Shown here piece by piece: positions 9,760 to 21,247 of a stretch of DNA of 64,000 bases (positions are counted from its first letter, which is position 1; each line of letters starts with the position of its first letter). The notes below the pieces were generated by a model. The model made no database searches. It was not told the origin of the DNA and worked only from the letters and a program-made list of their open reading frames with translations. This DNA is from Paroedura picta (Eukaryota; Chordata; Lepidosauria; Squamata; Gekkonidae), in the NCBI RefSeq assembly GCF_049243985.1, contig NC_135371.1, positions 4,985,501 through 5,049,500 on the forward strand. Reading direction: 5' to 3'. A program made the position numbers and the translations under genes.

Positions 9760-12700
9760 CTGGAAAGAAAAAAAGACTTCAGCATTATCTATTACTCATT
9801 CATATCCATGACGGGTTCACAGTAATAACACAATCACAGAACAAAAAACCCTCTTCTAGGCTATGCAATAAGATACCCAAGTTTGTACTCTTAGAGCTGA
9901 CTTCATAGTAGTTGTATTTTTGGTAGACATTCTTTAATCTGTGTATTTCACAGCAGCCTGAACAAGTCTCTTCTCCATGTGACTGCACATGGGGAAGGAA
10001 GAAGTCCTTTCTGCCTCATCCTGCTCTCCTATTCAAATTGAATCCTTCAGGATTTGGCAGTGGGTCCTCCACAGTTGTCATTTGATTGTGGATAATTAGC
10101 ATCAGGTCAGGAAAACCTAACCTGACACTCTAAAATATCAACTATATAAACTGGAAACCAGAGACTTCCCCTTCATGACTGGAGATCTCTTTCTCCCCCA
10201 TCTCTCCCTCAATGAAGGTGAAACCTTGTAGAACCCCATAGCTTGAATGCAAGAGCATCAAACAGCAATCTCCCAGCCAGCACCACTTTCCAGAATTGTT
10301 CGGTCTAAAAGAAGAGCCAAGGAATTCCTGTACTTTTTCCCCGTCACCCACCTTCCTGAGTGGAGATGGTTCCTTCTCCACACGGAGAGCACTCATAGCA
10401 ACAAATGGGCTTTCCTTCTAGGACCACTTTCACATGACCAGGGAGGCAGCTTTTGGTACACCTGGAATCTGGCAGCGACTAAAAAAAAAAATACAAGGAG
10501 CATTATCTGGGGAAAGGAGAACTGTTTCATTGGGCAATAGTATGTTATATGTCTATGAAATATCATATTACATTGCTTTAGGATGCTTAGGGCTGATCCT
10601 GCGTTGAGCAGGGGGTTGGACTAGATGGCCTGTATGGCCCCTTCCAACTCTATGATTCTATGATTCTATGATTTCATATGTTTCTTGCTAGCCACCTTGA
10701 TAACTATTGTTTACAATAAAAGGCTCAAAGACTCTCACGGAGGCGTCAGGCATGGTACAATGCAGATCTTCATACTCAAAAGGCTCAAAGACTCTTACAG
10801 TGGGGGTCACGTACAATGCAGATCTTTATTCCTTATGCAACCTCAATAAATCTAGAAAGTGATTAATGAATTTTCTCACCTTGTTTATAGAATCATAGAA
10901 TCCTAGAGTTGGAAGGGGCCATACAGGCCATCTAGTCCAACCCCCTGCTCAATGCAGAATCAGCCCAAAGCATCCTAAAGCATCCAAGAAAAGTGTGTAT
11001 CCAACCTTTGCTTGAAGACTGCCAGTGAGGGGGAGCTCACCACCTCCTTAGGCAGCCTATTCCACTGCTGAACTACTCTGACTGTGAAATTTTTTTCCTG
11101 ATATCTAGCCTATATCGTTGTACTTGTAGTTTAAACCCATTATTGCGTGTCCTTTCCTCTGCAGCCAATGGAAACAGCATCATGTCCTCCTCAGTGACAA
11201 GCTTTCAAATACTTAAAGAGGGCTATCATGTCCCCTCTCAACCTCCTTTTCTCCAGGCTCAACCTATCTTCATTGGGCTTGGTCCCTTGTCCCCAGATCA
11301 TCTTTGTCGCTCTCCTCTGTACCCTTTCAATTTTATCTACGTCCTTCTTGAAGTGAGGCATCCAGAACTGCACACGGTACTCCAGGTGTGGTCTGACCAG
11401 TGCCGTATACAACGGAACTATGACAACTTGTGATTTTGTTATACCAGGTGCTCGACACAACAGCATCCAGGTCAACTGTCAGCTTTATCTCGCCCTAGGC
11501 CTGTCATATGTCAATAGTATGTTATATGTCTTTATGAAATATCAATGTGATTAAATGTTACATTTCATATGCTTCTTGCAAGTAACCTTGATAACTATTG
11601 TTTAAAATAAAAGGCTCAAAGAATGATGGCTGTGTCATGTATGATACAACATAGATCTTTATACCTTATGCGACCTCGATAAATCTAGAAAATGAGTAAT
11701 GACTTTTCTCACCTTGTTATGCCAGGTGCTCCACACAATGGCATCCTGGTCAACAGTCAAATTTACCTCCCCAGAGGCCTGTCTTTCTATACTCCCAACT
11801 TTCACTCTCGAGATGGAGAAGTTGGAAAGGATGATTGTGTTCACAATGTCTAAGTTGGCTCCCTGGTCGCCATTTTCAACCAAATCCATTCCGTCCACAG
11901 AAGCATTGAGCATCTGGTAGAGTCTCAGGAAACGATGAAGCTAGAATCACAGAGAGAACAGCAGCCTTTAGAAGACTCTTCTACAAAGCGGTTTTGGCTG
12001 TGGTTTTCTTCATCTTGATCACTTTTATACCCTTAGATGTTTGTACATTGCGTTCCACTAAGCCAACAATGAAGAGCCTCTTGTGGCGCAGAGTGGTAAG
12101 GCAGCAGTCTGAAAGCTTTGCCCATGAGGCTGGGAGTTCAATCCCAGCAGCCGGCTCAAGGTTGACTCAGCCTTCCATCCTTCCGAGGACGGTAAAATGA
12201 GGACCCAGCTTGCTGGGGGGTAAACAGTAATGACTGGGGAAGGCACTGGCAAACCACCCCGTATTGAGTCTGCCATGAAAATGCTAGAGGGCGTCACCCC
12301 AAGGGTCACACATGACCCGGTGCTTGCACAGGGGATACCTTTACCTTTACCTTTAAGCCAACAATGAATTTTTTTGCCTCCTCCCAATGACTGAGGCACA
12401 GTAGCCTAAAAGGGAGTAATTAATCAAATGATCCATGGTAGGCAGAGGACTGAGGATTGAAACCTATGTTTCCAAATCCCGAATAAAAACACCAACCTCT
12501 AAATGGCTTTTGCTCTCGATGAAATGGTATAGGGTAAGGCTGTTCCATCCGATCTACAGTGGGTAACGCTTTATACTGGTTAGTACAAGAAATCCACCAC
12601 TGGTGACTTCAGACCATCCACTGCATTTCTTGGATAATCACTTCTACTCTGTAGCTCTCATTTGGGGCAACTAAGATCCTGTTTCTCTGAGAAATAACTA

Positions 12701-15700
12701 AAGAAGCGAAGCACAAATTGTTTCTGAAAAGGATTAATTGTCTTAATGCTCTCTTTGTTTAAAAATTGTGGGGTGTTTTAATTAGTTGAGGTTCTTCAGT
12801 CAAAGGAATTCTAAATCTAAGCTCTAGGCATTAGTTTTAATTTGCTAGATCCAAGTCTATTAGCACAACAGAGCACATGATGATTTTGGGGGTATCTGTA
12901 TTAGAGGGCCAAAGCTCCATTTAGCCTATACCATAGAATCATAGAATCATAGAGTTGGAAGGGGCCACACAGGCCATCTAGTCCAACGCACTGCTCAATG
13001 CAGGATCAGCCCTAACCATCCTAAAGCATCCAAGAAAAGTGTGTATCCAACCTTTGCTTGAAGACTGCCAGTGAGGGGGAGCTCACCACCTCCTTAGGCA
13101 GCCTATTCCACTGCTGAACTACTCTGACTGTGAACATTTTTTCCTGATATTTAGCCTATATCGTTGTACTTGTAGTTTAAACCCATTACTGCGTGTCCTC
13201 TCCTCTGCAGCCAATGAGAACAGCATCCTGCCCTCCTCCAAGTGACAACCTTTCAAATACTTAAAGAGGGTTATCATGTCCCCTCTCAACCTCCTTTTCT
13301 CCAGGCTGAACATTCCCAAGTCCCTCAACCTATCTTCAAAGGGCTTGGTCCCTTACCAGTATGACTAGAGATCCTTGAACCCTTCTGTCCTGCTCTGAGC
13401 TGTTCTACTGAAGACCAGCACAGTGACTTCTGAATATATTCTGAATATAACTTTGGTGTGTTTCAGGATTAGGCCAGAAACTTTCTGTATACAAAACGAT
13501 CTGCCACTGAGCCCCAGTCCCTCATTGGTCCAAAACAGATTCCTTCAGGGCAATTTACCATGACTGGAAATGACAGGCCCTGGTGAATAAAACAGTATGT
13601 CAAGATTCCTGATTTGGATGTGGTAATCTCATATGGTGAAATTTCATGAGATATGTGGCAATCTCACTAATCAGGGCTGACTGGTCTTAGTTCTGCTTTG
13701 CATCTCTATCAGTCCAGGCCAGACTGGGGGCAGAAGTGAATGTGGGAAGGAGGAGGGTGGCAGTTCTGGAAGAAGGATGAGTAGCAGGGCACTCCGGAGG
13801 AACTAACAGAGACCTTTTTTCTTAACTTCCCCCTAGGGAGCAAGAAGAACTGTGTTCCGCTAGAGAGTCAAAAACTGGATTTGCATTAGAAATTACCTAA
13901 ATACCGGGTGGCAACCACCTCAGTCTGGATCCGCAATAATCATTTCAAAGAAAAACTGATGATTAATATTTGTAGATCAATAGGAAATGGATACCTCCCA
14001 AGGCTGTATTACTTCATTTTTGTGTCTGTCTTCCAAAACCCTCCTGGTCCTCTCAGACCGGGATGAGTATGCAGCATGTAGAGCATGAGCCACTGCCTGG
14101 ATGGAGGTATAGGTTTTGTAGGCCCTGAGAGGCAGTTCTTCCTTCAGAACCTCCCAGGGCCTCTCTTCCAGCTTCTCTTTCTCTCTGTATCTCAGGTGGC
14201 CTCTGTGGAGCAAAATGGATTTTGAATATAAGAGATCAAATCCTTTTGCCCAAAACTCCATTATAAGAGGGTTACATTTCTGTATAAAGTGAAGCAGTGG
14301 CCTCTTCTTTTTTCCCGGGGTCATGATGGAGAGAGATCCATGCATAGGGATCCTAATAGAGTTGTCATTACATACCAAACTGTAGATGGACTCCAGAAAA
14401 AGAGTCGTGATCCAAACTTTACCCACTGTATAGTACCAGTTACGTTCAATTTGTCGTACGAACACTTCAACATGTACCATGAATTCAACGTCTCCATAGA
14501 AAACAAATACATTGACTTGGTCTTGAGTGAAAAATGAAAAGAAGTTTTGCAGCTTTTCTTTTGGCCACTCATTGAAACCAACACCACGTTCTGAGATGTT
14601 CTCTTCAAAGGCAACACAGATGCCATTCCTAAGCATGAGATCGGTCAACGTGCCCTTGAACTTTCCCCCACTTTCTGGATCAAAGAGACCAACCCATGTC
14701 CATCGGAAATGCTGGAGCAATTTCACAATTCCCAGGTATTGGACTTCTTCTGTTTGAGACATTTGGTAGAAAAAAGGAAACTGAGTTTTATCCTGAAGAA
14801 CAGTCCAATGAAAATCATGAGTGACCTAATGGGTAAAAAAATCACATTTGCATTTCACCTTAAATGTCAATAGGTAGTAAAACGTTACATCTATCATTGT
14901 GTTAATAAAAGGAGAAAGGCAGGGGTTGTTTTCTGCACAGAACATTTCTGATGGAGATCTTACACACTGTTGGCTTCCTTTTAGTAGTGACCTGAACTTT
15001 CACCATCATAAGTGGGGAAGGGGTTTTGCCCCTGATCCATAACTACCCAAGTTCCGTATACCTAACCAGGTCATTCAGAAGGTACCCTAGAAATAACAGC
15101 AAAGATTTAGTTAGGGGGAAAAATATAATGCAAATCATCTTGTGATATAATGTTCAACCTTACAAAATAACTTTTGCTACAAAATCAGTAGTTCTAGATT
15201 TCCATATTCCTCCACTGCAGCCAGTCCTTGACCCACAGACAGATCCATGAGGAGACATCAGTGCACTACACCAGCTCTTCTAAAACGTTTTCAGCTTTGT
15301 CAAGAAGAAGCATATAGACCTTCTAAGTGGCTTTGCTGGCTACCTCCTGCTTTCCAAGTGAAAAAAAAACAGTGTTTCAAAACCTTTAATACTAACACAA
15401 GGGAGGGATGCTAACGAATCACTAGTGGAACTTAATCCTCTCTCAAACCCCTCTCTGCTCTCCGAAAACTTATTTTGATCTGTACCAGAAACCTTTCAGA
15501 CTCCATCAAAGTTTCTTTCAGACACTGTAGCTCTCCCCCTGTTTCATACCTGAGGGACTTTGTAGATGCTCAGGAACATTGAAACATCAATGGAAATGCC
15601 AGAATGAGACTCTTCAAAAACAGCCAAGAGATGATTCTGTCTGCCACATTTGTAGTTTGGAATGGTCTCCTGGCCAGAGGGTAGGAGGTCTATCAAAGCA

Positions 15701-17170
15701 TCGTATGTCACCCTGGGATTGAAAGCATTCTCATAGAAGGTGTAGCCCAGGGAGGTATTATTAGGTAAGAGCTTGGGATTCTGGTTGATCTCTTGAATGG
15801 CAAATGAGAAGGCAAGGAGGTTCGACATGAAATTTGGCCCTTTCCTAGGAAATATATACAGATAAACGGGTCACATTATCAAAGGATGGCGTATCCTTGG
15901 GCATATTCTGTGTCCAGAGATACTTTTAAGACCAACAAAATTGTTTTCAAGGAATGCACTTTTGCATGCATGCACACTTCCTCTGATACAATGTCACAGA
16001 ATGGAATTAATCAGTTCAAACTTATGGGCAATCGTGAAAGTAAATTAACATACAGCATAAGAAAAAGGGCCAACAGATTCCAGAGATAGAGAGGATAAAC
16101 CAGCCATTTGGATTTGTTTGTATTCCCTTGAAACTTTTTGGGTCCAAAAGAGACAAAGAACACCATTAGTGGTCAAAGGCAGCTCAATGCATCATCAGCA
16201 ACTTACAACCTCTACTGGAAAATGAGAGCAATCTTTCATAAGTTCTGAGCGGCAAACCTTTTTTGCACACAGGCACACAGGCAGCCCTCCCCCCCAATTT
16301 TAAACAACTTCTCACGCACAATAATACAACATGCAATTTCAACGTGGACACTAGCACCAGAATTTGCCACAAATCTAGATGCCCACTGTGCTGCCACATA
16401 TATCCAGACAACCCACTATCACTGGACCCAACAAGATCAACTACCTCTTCAAAGAACTTGTTCCTTACAGTCCCCTCCTCATATTATTTTATTTGGGACA
16501 ACATCACCTGAAAGATGTTCTCTCAAATAATAGTTGTCAGTTGGACCATACCCATTTATCTCCCCCCTTCAAATGCAAGTCCCTCAAAATCCAACAGACG
16601 TACAGCCCACTATGGGTACCTAGGATGAGTCTTGAATCCCCCACCTCCCACTAATAATGTAAGGACAGTAATCAAGTCATGTGTTCCCCCTCCCCACCCT
16701 TGCTGGAACCGATTTGATGCTTGTTCGTTTTGGCGTTCAGAGACCTATGGTAGCTGGATGGTGAGCTCCCTAAATCCATGCCTTTCTTTTCCACTTTGAG
16801 TGGACGTTCATTGAAAGATGCTTTCCTCCCAGATTCTTGGCGATGGAAGACACTTAGAAATATTTGCTAACTTAGAGAAGAGAGAAGCAAAGGGGCACAC
16901 TGACCTCTGTTAATAAGAAAGAATTCTGTTCCATCACATAATTGTCAAACATTCACCGAGATCTTACCAGATTTTTATAAATGGAGACTCCCTGAAGGTA
17001 TGTAACCTTTCATCAGCAACTATGGAAGTGACCAGTCCAGCTATGACGTGGTCTCCTCTTCGGAAGAAATTAAAGGGCTCCGGATCATCCATTGTCATGC
17101 GGAATGGGCATTTGCCATTCCCCACCCTGCAGACTGTGAGAAGTAGCAGTAGAAGCAGACAGAAGACCAT
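8849..17170 (-). CDS. V2R gene B, vomeronasal type-2 receptor (complete, six exons)
   Basis: Coding exons: 17170-16968, 15844-15550, 14825-13995, 11940-11713, 10478-10352 and 9759-8849 (2595 bp, 864 residues plus TGA). Signal peptide at residues 1-19; Venus-flytrap ligand-binding domain about 20-519; nine-cysteine domain about 520-590 encoded by exon 5 and the start of exon 6; seven membrane segments about 597-850. Family C hallmarks are [10 protein letters not shown] after TM1, the TCLLRQ region, [32 protein letters not shown] and [20 protein letters not shown]. Exon sizes and phases (2, 0, 0, 0, 1) match the other copies and normal V2Rs. Known role: pheromone detection in basal vomeronasal neurons through Go and TRPC2. 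The genomic reading is intact; expression is not shown. Confidence 0.93.
9760..10351. other. Intron 5 of V2R gene B
   Basis: The shortest intron 5 of the array (592 bp). No repeat seen; it probably approximates the ancestral intron before the insertions present in C, D and E. Confidence 0.55.
10352..10478 (-). CDS. V2R gene B exon 5 (cysteine-rich)
   Basis: 127 bp, too short and interrupted to stand out as an open frame. The acceptor is a long T run ending TTTAG, followed by [20 protein letters not shown] and then [20 protein letters not shown], ending GAAG|GTGGG in phase 1. Six of the nine cysteines of the domain lie here. Confidence 0.9.
10567..10676 (+). mobile_element. CR1 LINE 3' tail
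   Basis: Contains TTAGGATGCTTAGGGCTGAT and ends in repeated ATGATTCTATG. Short 5'-truncated insertion in intron 4 of gene B. Confidence 0.8.
10738..10883 (-). repeat. Short local duplication of intron 4 DNA
   Basis: The sequence around 'aggctcaaagactctcac...gtacaatgcagatctt' occurs twice in a row (about 10720-10770 and 10778-10830), and part of the exon 4 flank (TCTAGAAAGTGATTAATGAATTTTCTCACCTTGTT) is repeated at 10848-10883 and near 11700. The CR1 insertion at 10886 lies immediately after this partial copy. Confidence 0.5.
10886..11420 (-). mobile_element. CR1 LINE 3' end
   Basis: Minus-oriented CR1 tail of the same subfamily as 6916-7482, beginning with GAATCATAGAATCCTAGAG and including the block GTGTCCTTTCCTCTGCAGCC. 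Small deletions relative to the other copies. Confidence 0.85.
11713..11940 (-). CDS. V2R gene B exon 4
   Basis: 228 bp, encodes [20 protein letters not shown] to IVWSTWHNK; sequon NAS near the start. Donor AACAAG|GTGAG. Confidence 0.9.
12074..12353 (+). mobile_element. tRNA-derived SINE, full length
   Basis: Plus orientation, head GAGCCTCTTGTGGCGCAGAG and tail TTTACCTTTACCTTT. Flanked by a perfect 15-bp target duplication TAAGCCAACAATGAA at 12059-12073 and 12354-12368. Intron 3 of gene B; absent from the same place in the other genes. Confidence 0.9.
12932..13353 (-). mobile_element. CR1 LINE 3' end
   Basis: Minus-oriented CR1 tail starting at repeated GAATCATAGAATCATAGAG and ending within the region encoding the CR1 C-terminus ([20 protein letters not shown] on the minus strand). 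Confidence 0.85.
13995..14825 (-). CDS. V2R gene B exon 3
   Basis: 831 bp, phase 0 at both ends, open throughout. Carries [20 protein letters not shown] and the invariant [20 protein letters not shown] near the end. Confidence 0.92.
14826..15549. other. Intron 2 of V2R gene B
   Basis: No repeat insertion or gene seen; collinear with intron 2 of gene A. Confidence 0.6.
15550..15844 (-). CDS. V2R gene B exon 2
   Basis: 295 bp, acceptor TTCCTAG, donor CCTCAG|GTAT. Differs from gene A mainly in KGPNFMSN at the start and [15 protein letters not shown]. Confidence 0.9.
15905..15995 (-). repeat. Interspersed repeat end in intron 1 of gene B
   Basis: TTTTAAGACCAACAAAATTG followed by a cryptic GCATGCACACTTCCTCTGAT; same family as 5190-5275. 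It stands at the equivalent place in genes A, D and E, so it was inserted before the duplications. Confidence 0.5.
16968..17170 (-). CDS. V2R gene B exon 1
   Basis: 203 bp, signal peptide [19 protein letters not shown] then [20 protein letters not shown]. Donor CTG|GTAAG, phase 2. Confidence 0.9.
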
Positions 17171-17430
17171 CTTCTGTCTGTGTGTTTTTTTCCCCTCTAG
17201 GGAGCTGGCTCTCAGCAACTGACAGAAGGAGCTGCAGGATCCCCTGGCTACAGCAAGGCAGCCAACACTTGAGCAGTCCAGCCGTAGCTTGATCAGACTG
17301 AAAGGGGGGGATCACAATTGTCACCTTGACGCATCACCTAGCTCCCGACATCTCATCCCCAGAACTCAGTGGGTCAAAAGGCAGACTTTCCTGTCCTGTT
17401 GCAAGATGTTATATTGTCTTGCTCTCGGTT

Positions 17431-17590
17431 CCCTGGCGTTTTTTTGAGAATGAACCACTATGGTTTTGATAATTATAAAGGAAAGGATCTGCACGGCCAC
17501 AGGGTCTTTCTTTGAAGTTGAACACAGGTGCAGAGATGGCGAAAACATGTTTGCGAGAACCACATTCCATGTGGCATGGATTATGGCAAG
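17431..17590 (-). promoter_or_regulatory. Conserved upstream block of V2R gene B
   Basis: Same block as at 6265-6420, with GGTGCAGAGATGGCGAAAAC and ATGTTTGCGAGAACC. The TATA-like GCATAAAA seen in A, C and E is absent here: the corresponding stretch at 17371-17390 reads GTCAAAAGGCAGACTTTCC. Confidence 0.4.
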
Positions 17591-17869
17591 GGCTTGTGAA
17601 CTTGGCTTAACTTTCAGGGGAAAACAACTTTCAATCCAAAAATCCATATCAAGGACCCACACAACAATGCTGTGCGGGCTGCAATGGATTCTACTGGAGC
17701 ACTTGATCGAGTTCAACGTCTGGATCTTGACTGTTAGCAACCTTAATGGTATGAATCTAACGTATCTGTGAGACTGCCACTCCAACTATACTCCCATTAG
17801 AGCTTTATGCTCTCAAAGAATGAATCTGCTCGTGGTCCCTGATCTGAAACAAGTCTGCCTTTCAAGTGG

Positions 17870-17990
17870 GTAGCCATATTGGTCTCAAGCAGCACAACAA
17901 AACACAAGTTCAATAGCACCTTTGACCAAAAAAGATTTATTTAGTGTGATCTGTCTAGCACATGCACTCTTCCTGAGGTCTGGGCCCTGC
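17870..17990 (-). repeat. Interspersed repeat end upstream of gene B
   Basis: GGGTAGCCATATTGGTCTCA and CATGCACTCTTCCTGAGGTC, same family as 5190-5275 and 56592-57310. A matching copy at 32236-32350 upstream of gene C shows it was duplicated with the gene. Confidence 0.5.
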
Positions 17991-18228
17991 AGGACTTATT
18001 GCTGTTCTGCAGGGCCTGCACTGAGTTGTTCTGATGGGCTTACGATTGCTGGTAGGCTGCTTCCATCATTGGCCTCCACTTCCTTTCCTCAGGTGATTTA
18101 GCTATATACTACCGGATCCATATTTTTGAGATTAGTTTTAATAATTCTATTAGTATTTATTCTAATTTATTATTGGAAGCCACCATGAACTCCCTGTAGA
18201 ATGGTTGACCTGTAAACCAATGAATGGT

Positions 18229-18255
18229 TGGTAGGTAGGTAGGTAGGTAGGTAGA

Positions 18256-18289
<34 letters not shown>

Positions 18290-18360
18290 ACAAGTCAGCA
18301 ATGAATGAATGAATGAATGAATGAATGAATGAATGAATGAATGAATGAATGAATGAATGG
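18229..18360. repeat. Compound microsatellite (GGTA)n(GCAA)n(GAAT)n
   Basis: Three adjacent tetranucleotide tracts. The paralogous place upstream of gene C (32609-32748) has different motifs, (GGCC)n and (AAAG)n. Confidence 0.95.
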
Positions 18361-18470
18361 CTGTAGTTGTGACCAGGCAAGTGGAAGACTGGGTTAAGAC
18401 CCCGTGGTCATTGCTTTCCCACTGGCAGACATGACAGATACAGCAGTCAACAGAAGAGTTGTGGGTCCAG

Positions 18471-18665
18471 TTAGACAATGGTCAAGAGCTGTCTTCCCTT
18501 TAGTGAAGCCAGTTTGTTGAGGGCCAACTCTTGAGGCTGCCCATCAATTAGTTTCAGTGCTAAACAGCTTGCATAGATCTTTCCTCTCACTGATGGCAAG
18601 CTGATGGGTCTAGAATTGTCTGGGAGCTTCAGGTCACCTTTCCTGAAAACTGGTACAACCACTGC
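18471..18665 (-). mobile_element. LINE reverse transcriptase fragment
   Basis: Minus strand encodes VVPVFRKGDLKLPDNSRPIS then LPSVRGKIYASCLALKLIDG, the N-terminal RT region of a non-LTR retrotransposon (compare K-GD...NYRPISLLSV). A 97%-like twin lies at 32859-33053, so it was copied with the gene. Confidence 0.7.
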
Positions 18666-18984
18666 TTATTTCCAAAAGTGTGGAAATTGGCCACTAGAGT
18701 TTATTTTGGTAAAGAAAACATATAGAAACGGATCTTCTGCACATCTAGGAAATATACAATATCTACTTGGGAATCCCCCTCCAGTTACAAATCATGAAGG
18801 TAACAGCATAGCTATGGTAGCAGTCACGTTAAGCTGCTTAAGATTTTGAAACACTGAGATGTTCCCTAAATTCACTGCAGCATTCTCAGCAACATAAGAT
18901 GACACCATGTCTAAACTAGAGCCATAGAATCAGATGTTTCTTTTAATAACACTTTGGTGATTTACTCCCAGCACAAGTATGTTC

Positions 18985-19450
18985 CTAGACTAGACTACTG
19001 TAACATGCTCTACGCGGGCCTGCTCTTGACTTTGATCCAGAAATTACAGCTGGTACAAAATGCAGCTGCCAGGGTGCTCACTAGGACACCTTGGAGAGCC
19101 CATATTCAGCTGGTGCTTTGCCATTTGTACTGGTTACCAGTCTGTTTCGGGTCAAGTTCAAGGTTTTGGTCTGGGTCTTACTTACCTGCGTGTCCACTTG
19201 GTTGCTTATGCCCCCCTGAGGGGCTCTCTGCTCTGTGTGTATGAATTCATTGGTCGTCCCGGGCCCCCAGGACGTTCACCTGGCCTTGACCCTGGCCTTT
19301 TCGGTCCTGGACCCAACCTGGTGGAATGAGCTGCCGGAAGACCTGAGGGCCCTGCCGGAATTGTCAGTTTTCCGCAGGGCCTGCAAGACGGAGCTCTTCC
19401 GCCAGGCGTATGGTTGAGGCCAGGGCAGAGCAGGGTGGGCTAAGGCTGGG
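18985..19450 (+). mobile_element. L2-like LINE ORF2 C-terminus
   Basis: Encodes LDYCNMLYAGLL, LQLVQNAAARVLTRTPWRAH, then with a frame change [20 protein letters not shown] and FRRACKTELFRQAYG. 5' truncated and broken. Confidence 0.8.
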
Positions 19451-19499
19451 TTAATTAGAGGAACATCTGGACGCTTTTTCGTAATTTGTTTTTTTTACA

Positions 19500-19625
19500 A
19501 AGTTTCTTATTTTATTTATTATGTATTTATGTATTTATATATTTATGCATTTATTATATTTGTATACCACCCTCCCCGAAGGCTCAGGGCGGTTCATGGA
19601 ACAGAACAGAAACAATACAAATATA
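19500..19625 (-). mobile_element. L2-like LINE 3' tail, reversed
   Basis: TACCACCCTCCCCGAAGGCT then CAGGGCGGTTCATGG is the reverse complement of the L2-like tail seen at 8760-8810. It faces the plus-oriented fragment at 18985-19450. Confidence 0.6.
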
Positions 19626-19670
19626 TTAAATTAACTATAATGAATGAACAAGCAACAGTAAAAAAATCAT

Positions 19671-19779
19671 TTTAATATTTTAATATTTTAATATTTTAAT
19701 ATTTTAATATTTTAATATTTTAATATTTTAATATTTTAATATTTTAATATTTTAATATTTTAATATTTTAATATTTTAT
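19671..19779. repeat. AT-rich octamer tandem repeat
   Basis: About 13 perfect copies of ATATTTTA. Confidence 0.95.
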
Positions 19780-19892
19780 TCCTGTGAACCACCGCGAGTC
19801 CATTGGAAAAGCAGTGGTATAAAAAATTGAAATAGATAAAGAAATGATGTGATGGACACAACACTGCAAACACATGTTCCTTGGTTTTCAAG

Positions 19893-20165
19893 TCAGTGCT
19901 CACTACAACGACCTAGCATTTGGAAAGGAAAGTGCAACCCAGCAAGCTGGCGCTGGAGGCTGTAACCAAAGTTACCTTGGTGCTCAGGTAGGTGAGTATA
20001 TAGGACACTCAAACACAATAGAAGACCAACATGCTGAAGGAGATCAGCTTGGCTTCTTTGAAGGCCCCAACCAGCTTTCTGATGAAGAAAGCCATTGAAA
20101 GGAGGCCCATGTACAGCAGGGTATCATAAAATAAAGCCATGGATCCTTCATTGCCTTACAGAGTG
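19893..20165 (-). pseudogene. V2R last-exon relic downstream of gene C
   Basis: Minus strand matches the 3' half of a V2R seven-transmembrane exon: LQ-like (K)(A)[12 protein letters not shown], then KAFN...[12 protein letters not shown], then a V(F)(S)ILT-YLSTK-like stretch. Frameshifts and a missing piece between the FCSVWVS and VFSIL regions make it non-coding. It keeps the flank ACTGCAAACACATGTTCCTTGG also present beside the relic at 44245-44560, so both derive from one ancestral relic. Confidence 0.75.
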
Positions 20166-20336
20166 ATTTGGCCATTTTTATGGAGTTAATTATTTTCCTT
20201 CATGATTTTTATTAGTATCTGCCATGATGTGCGTGAAATAATTTTTTAAAATAACATAACAAAGTTCACTTGTGAAGTGAGTTCACAGATAACACAAGCA
20301 TTAGAATTGAAACAATGAAAAATGTTCTAGTGAGAA

Positions 20337-21247
20337 TCAAATTCCATCTTGACCTTTCATCATAAGATGGTCCTTGATATTCAGATCAGGCCTCACTACA
20401 ATGATGTAACATTTGGGGAGGAAGATGCAGCCCTGCAGCCCAGCACTGGAGGCCAAGATGGAGAAGACCTGCACGGCGACCATGTATTTCCCCTTGGTGC
20501 TCAGGTAGGTGGGCACAAAGGACACCCAAACACTGCAGAAGACCAGCATGCTGAAGGTGATCAGCTTGGCTTCGTTGAAGGCCCCAGGAAGCTTCCTGGC
20601 CAGGAAGGCCACTGTGAAGGAGATGGCAGCCAGGAAGCCCATGTAGCCCAGGGCACCATAAAACATGGCCACAGACCCCTCATTGCACTGCAATATGATC
20701 TGTCCATGCTGGGAGTGCATGTCATACTCTGGGAAAGGGGGAGAGATGCCCAGCCAGAGGGCACAGAAGCCAATTTGAACAGTAGAACAAGAAAGGACAA
20801 TGGACTTTGCCAGAGTTTTCCCCATCCATTTCCTCATCCTGTTCCCTGGCTGGGTGGCCATGAAGGCCACCACCACAGTGATCGTTTTAGCCAACACAGA
20901 AGAGACGGCAACTGAGAAGATGGTGCTGAAGGCTGTTTGTCGGAGAAGGCAGGTCACCCTCCTTGGCTGGCCGATGAATAGAAGGCAGGACAGAAAGGAA
21001 AGCAGGAGTGAGATGAGAAGAAAGTAGGTGAGATCTCGGTTGTTGGCTTTGACTATTGGTGTGTCCATATTTCTAACGAAGATTCCTAGAATTAGAAGCG
21101 TGACTATGGAGAAGAAGAGGACCAAAACAATGAGGATAATCCCCAATGTCTCCTCATAAGCAAGGAATGTAATCTCTTTGGGAAGGCACTGAGTGTGGTC
21201 TGGGTTGGGATACTGATCTTCTGGGCATTTGGTGCAATGAGCTGCAT
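20337..21247 (-). CDS. V2R gene C exon 6 (seven-transmembrane)
   Basis: 911 bp, open, ending MMKGQDGI and TGA. An ATTTTTATTAG context at about 20203-20213 gives AATAAA on the minus strand 130 bp past the stop, a possible polyadenylation signal. Confidence 0.93.

Noticed and set aside
18229-18360. Regularly spaced repeats resembling an array such as CRISPR
   Set aside because: Simple tetranucleotide microsatellite without spacers, in vertebrate DNA.
20349-20915. 188-residue plus-strand open frame (also at 8861-9415, 61228-61794, 34193-34570, 45101-45478)
   Set aside because: Antisense shadow of the V2R seven-transmembrane exon; it recurs only because the sense exon is conserved, and shows no protein features of its own.
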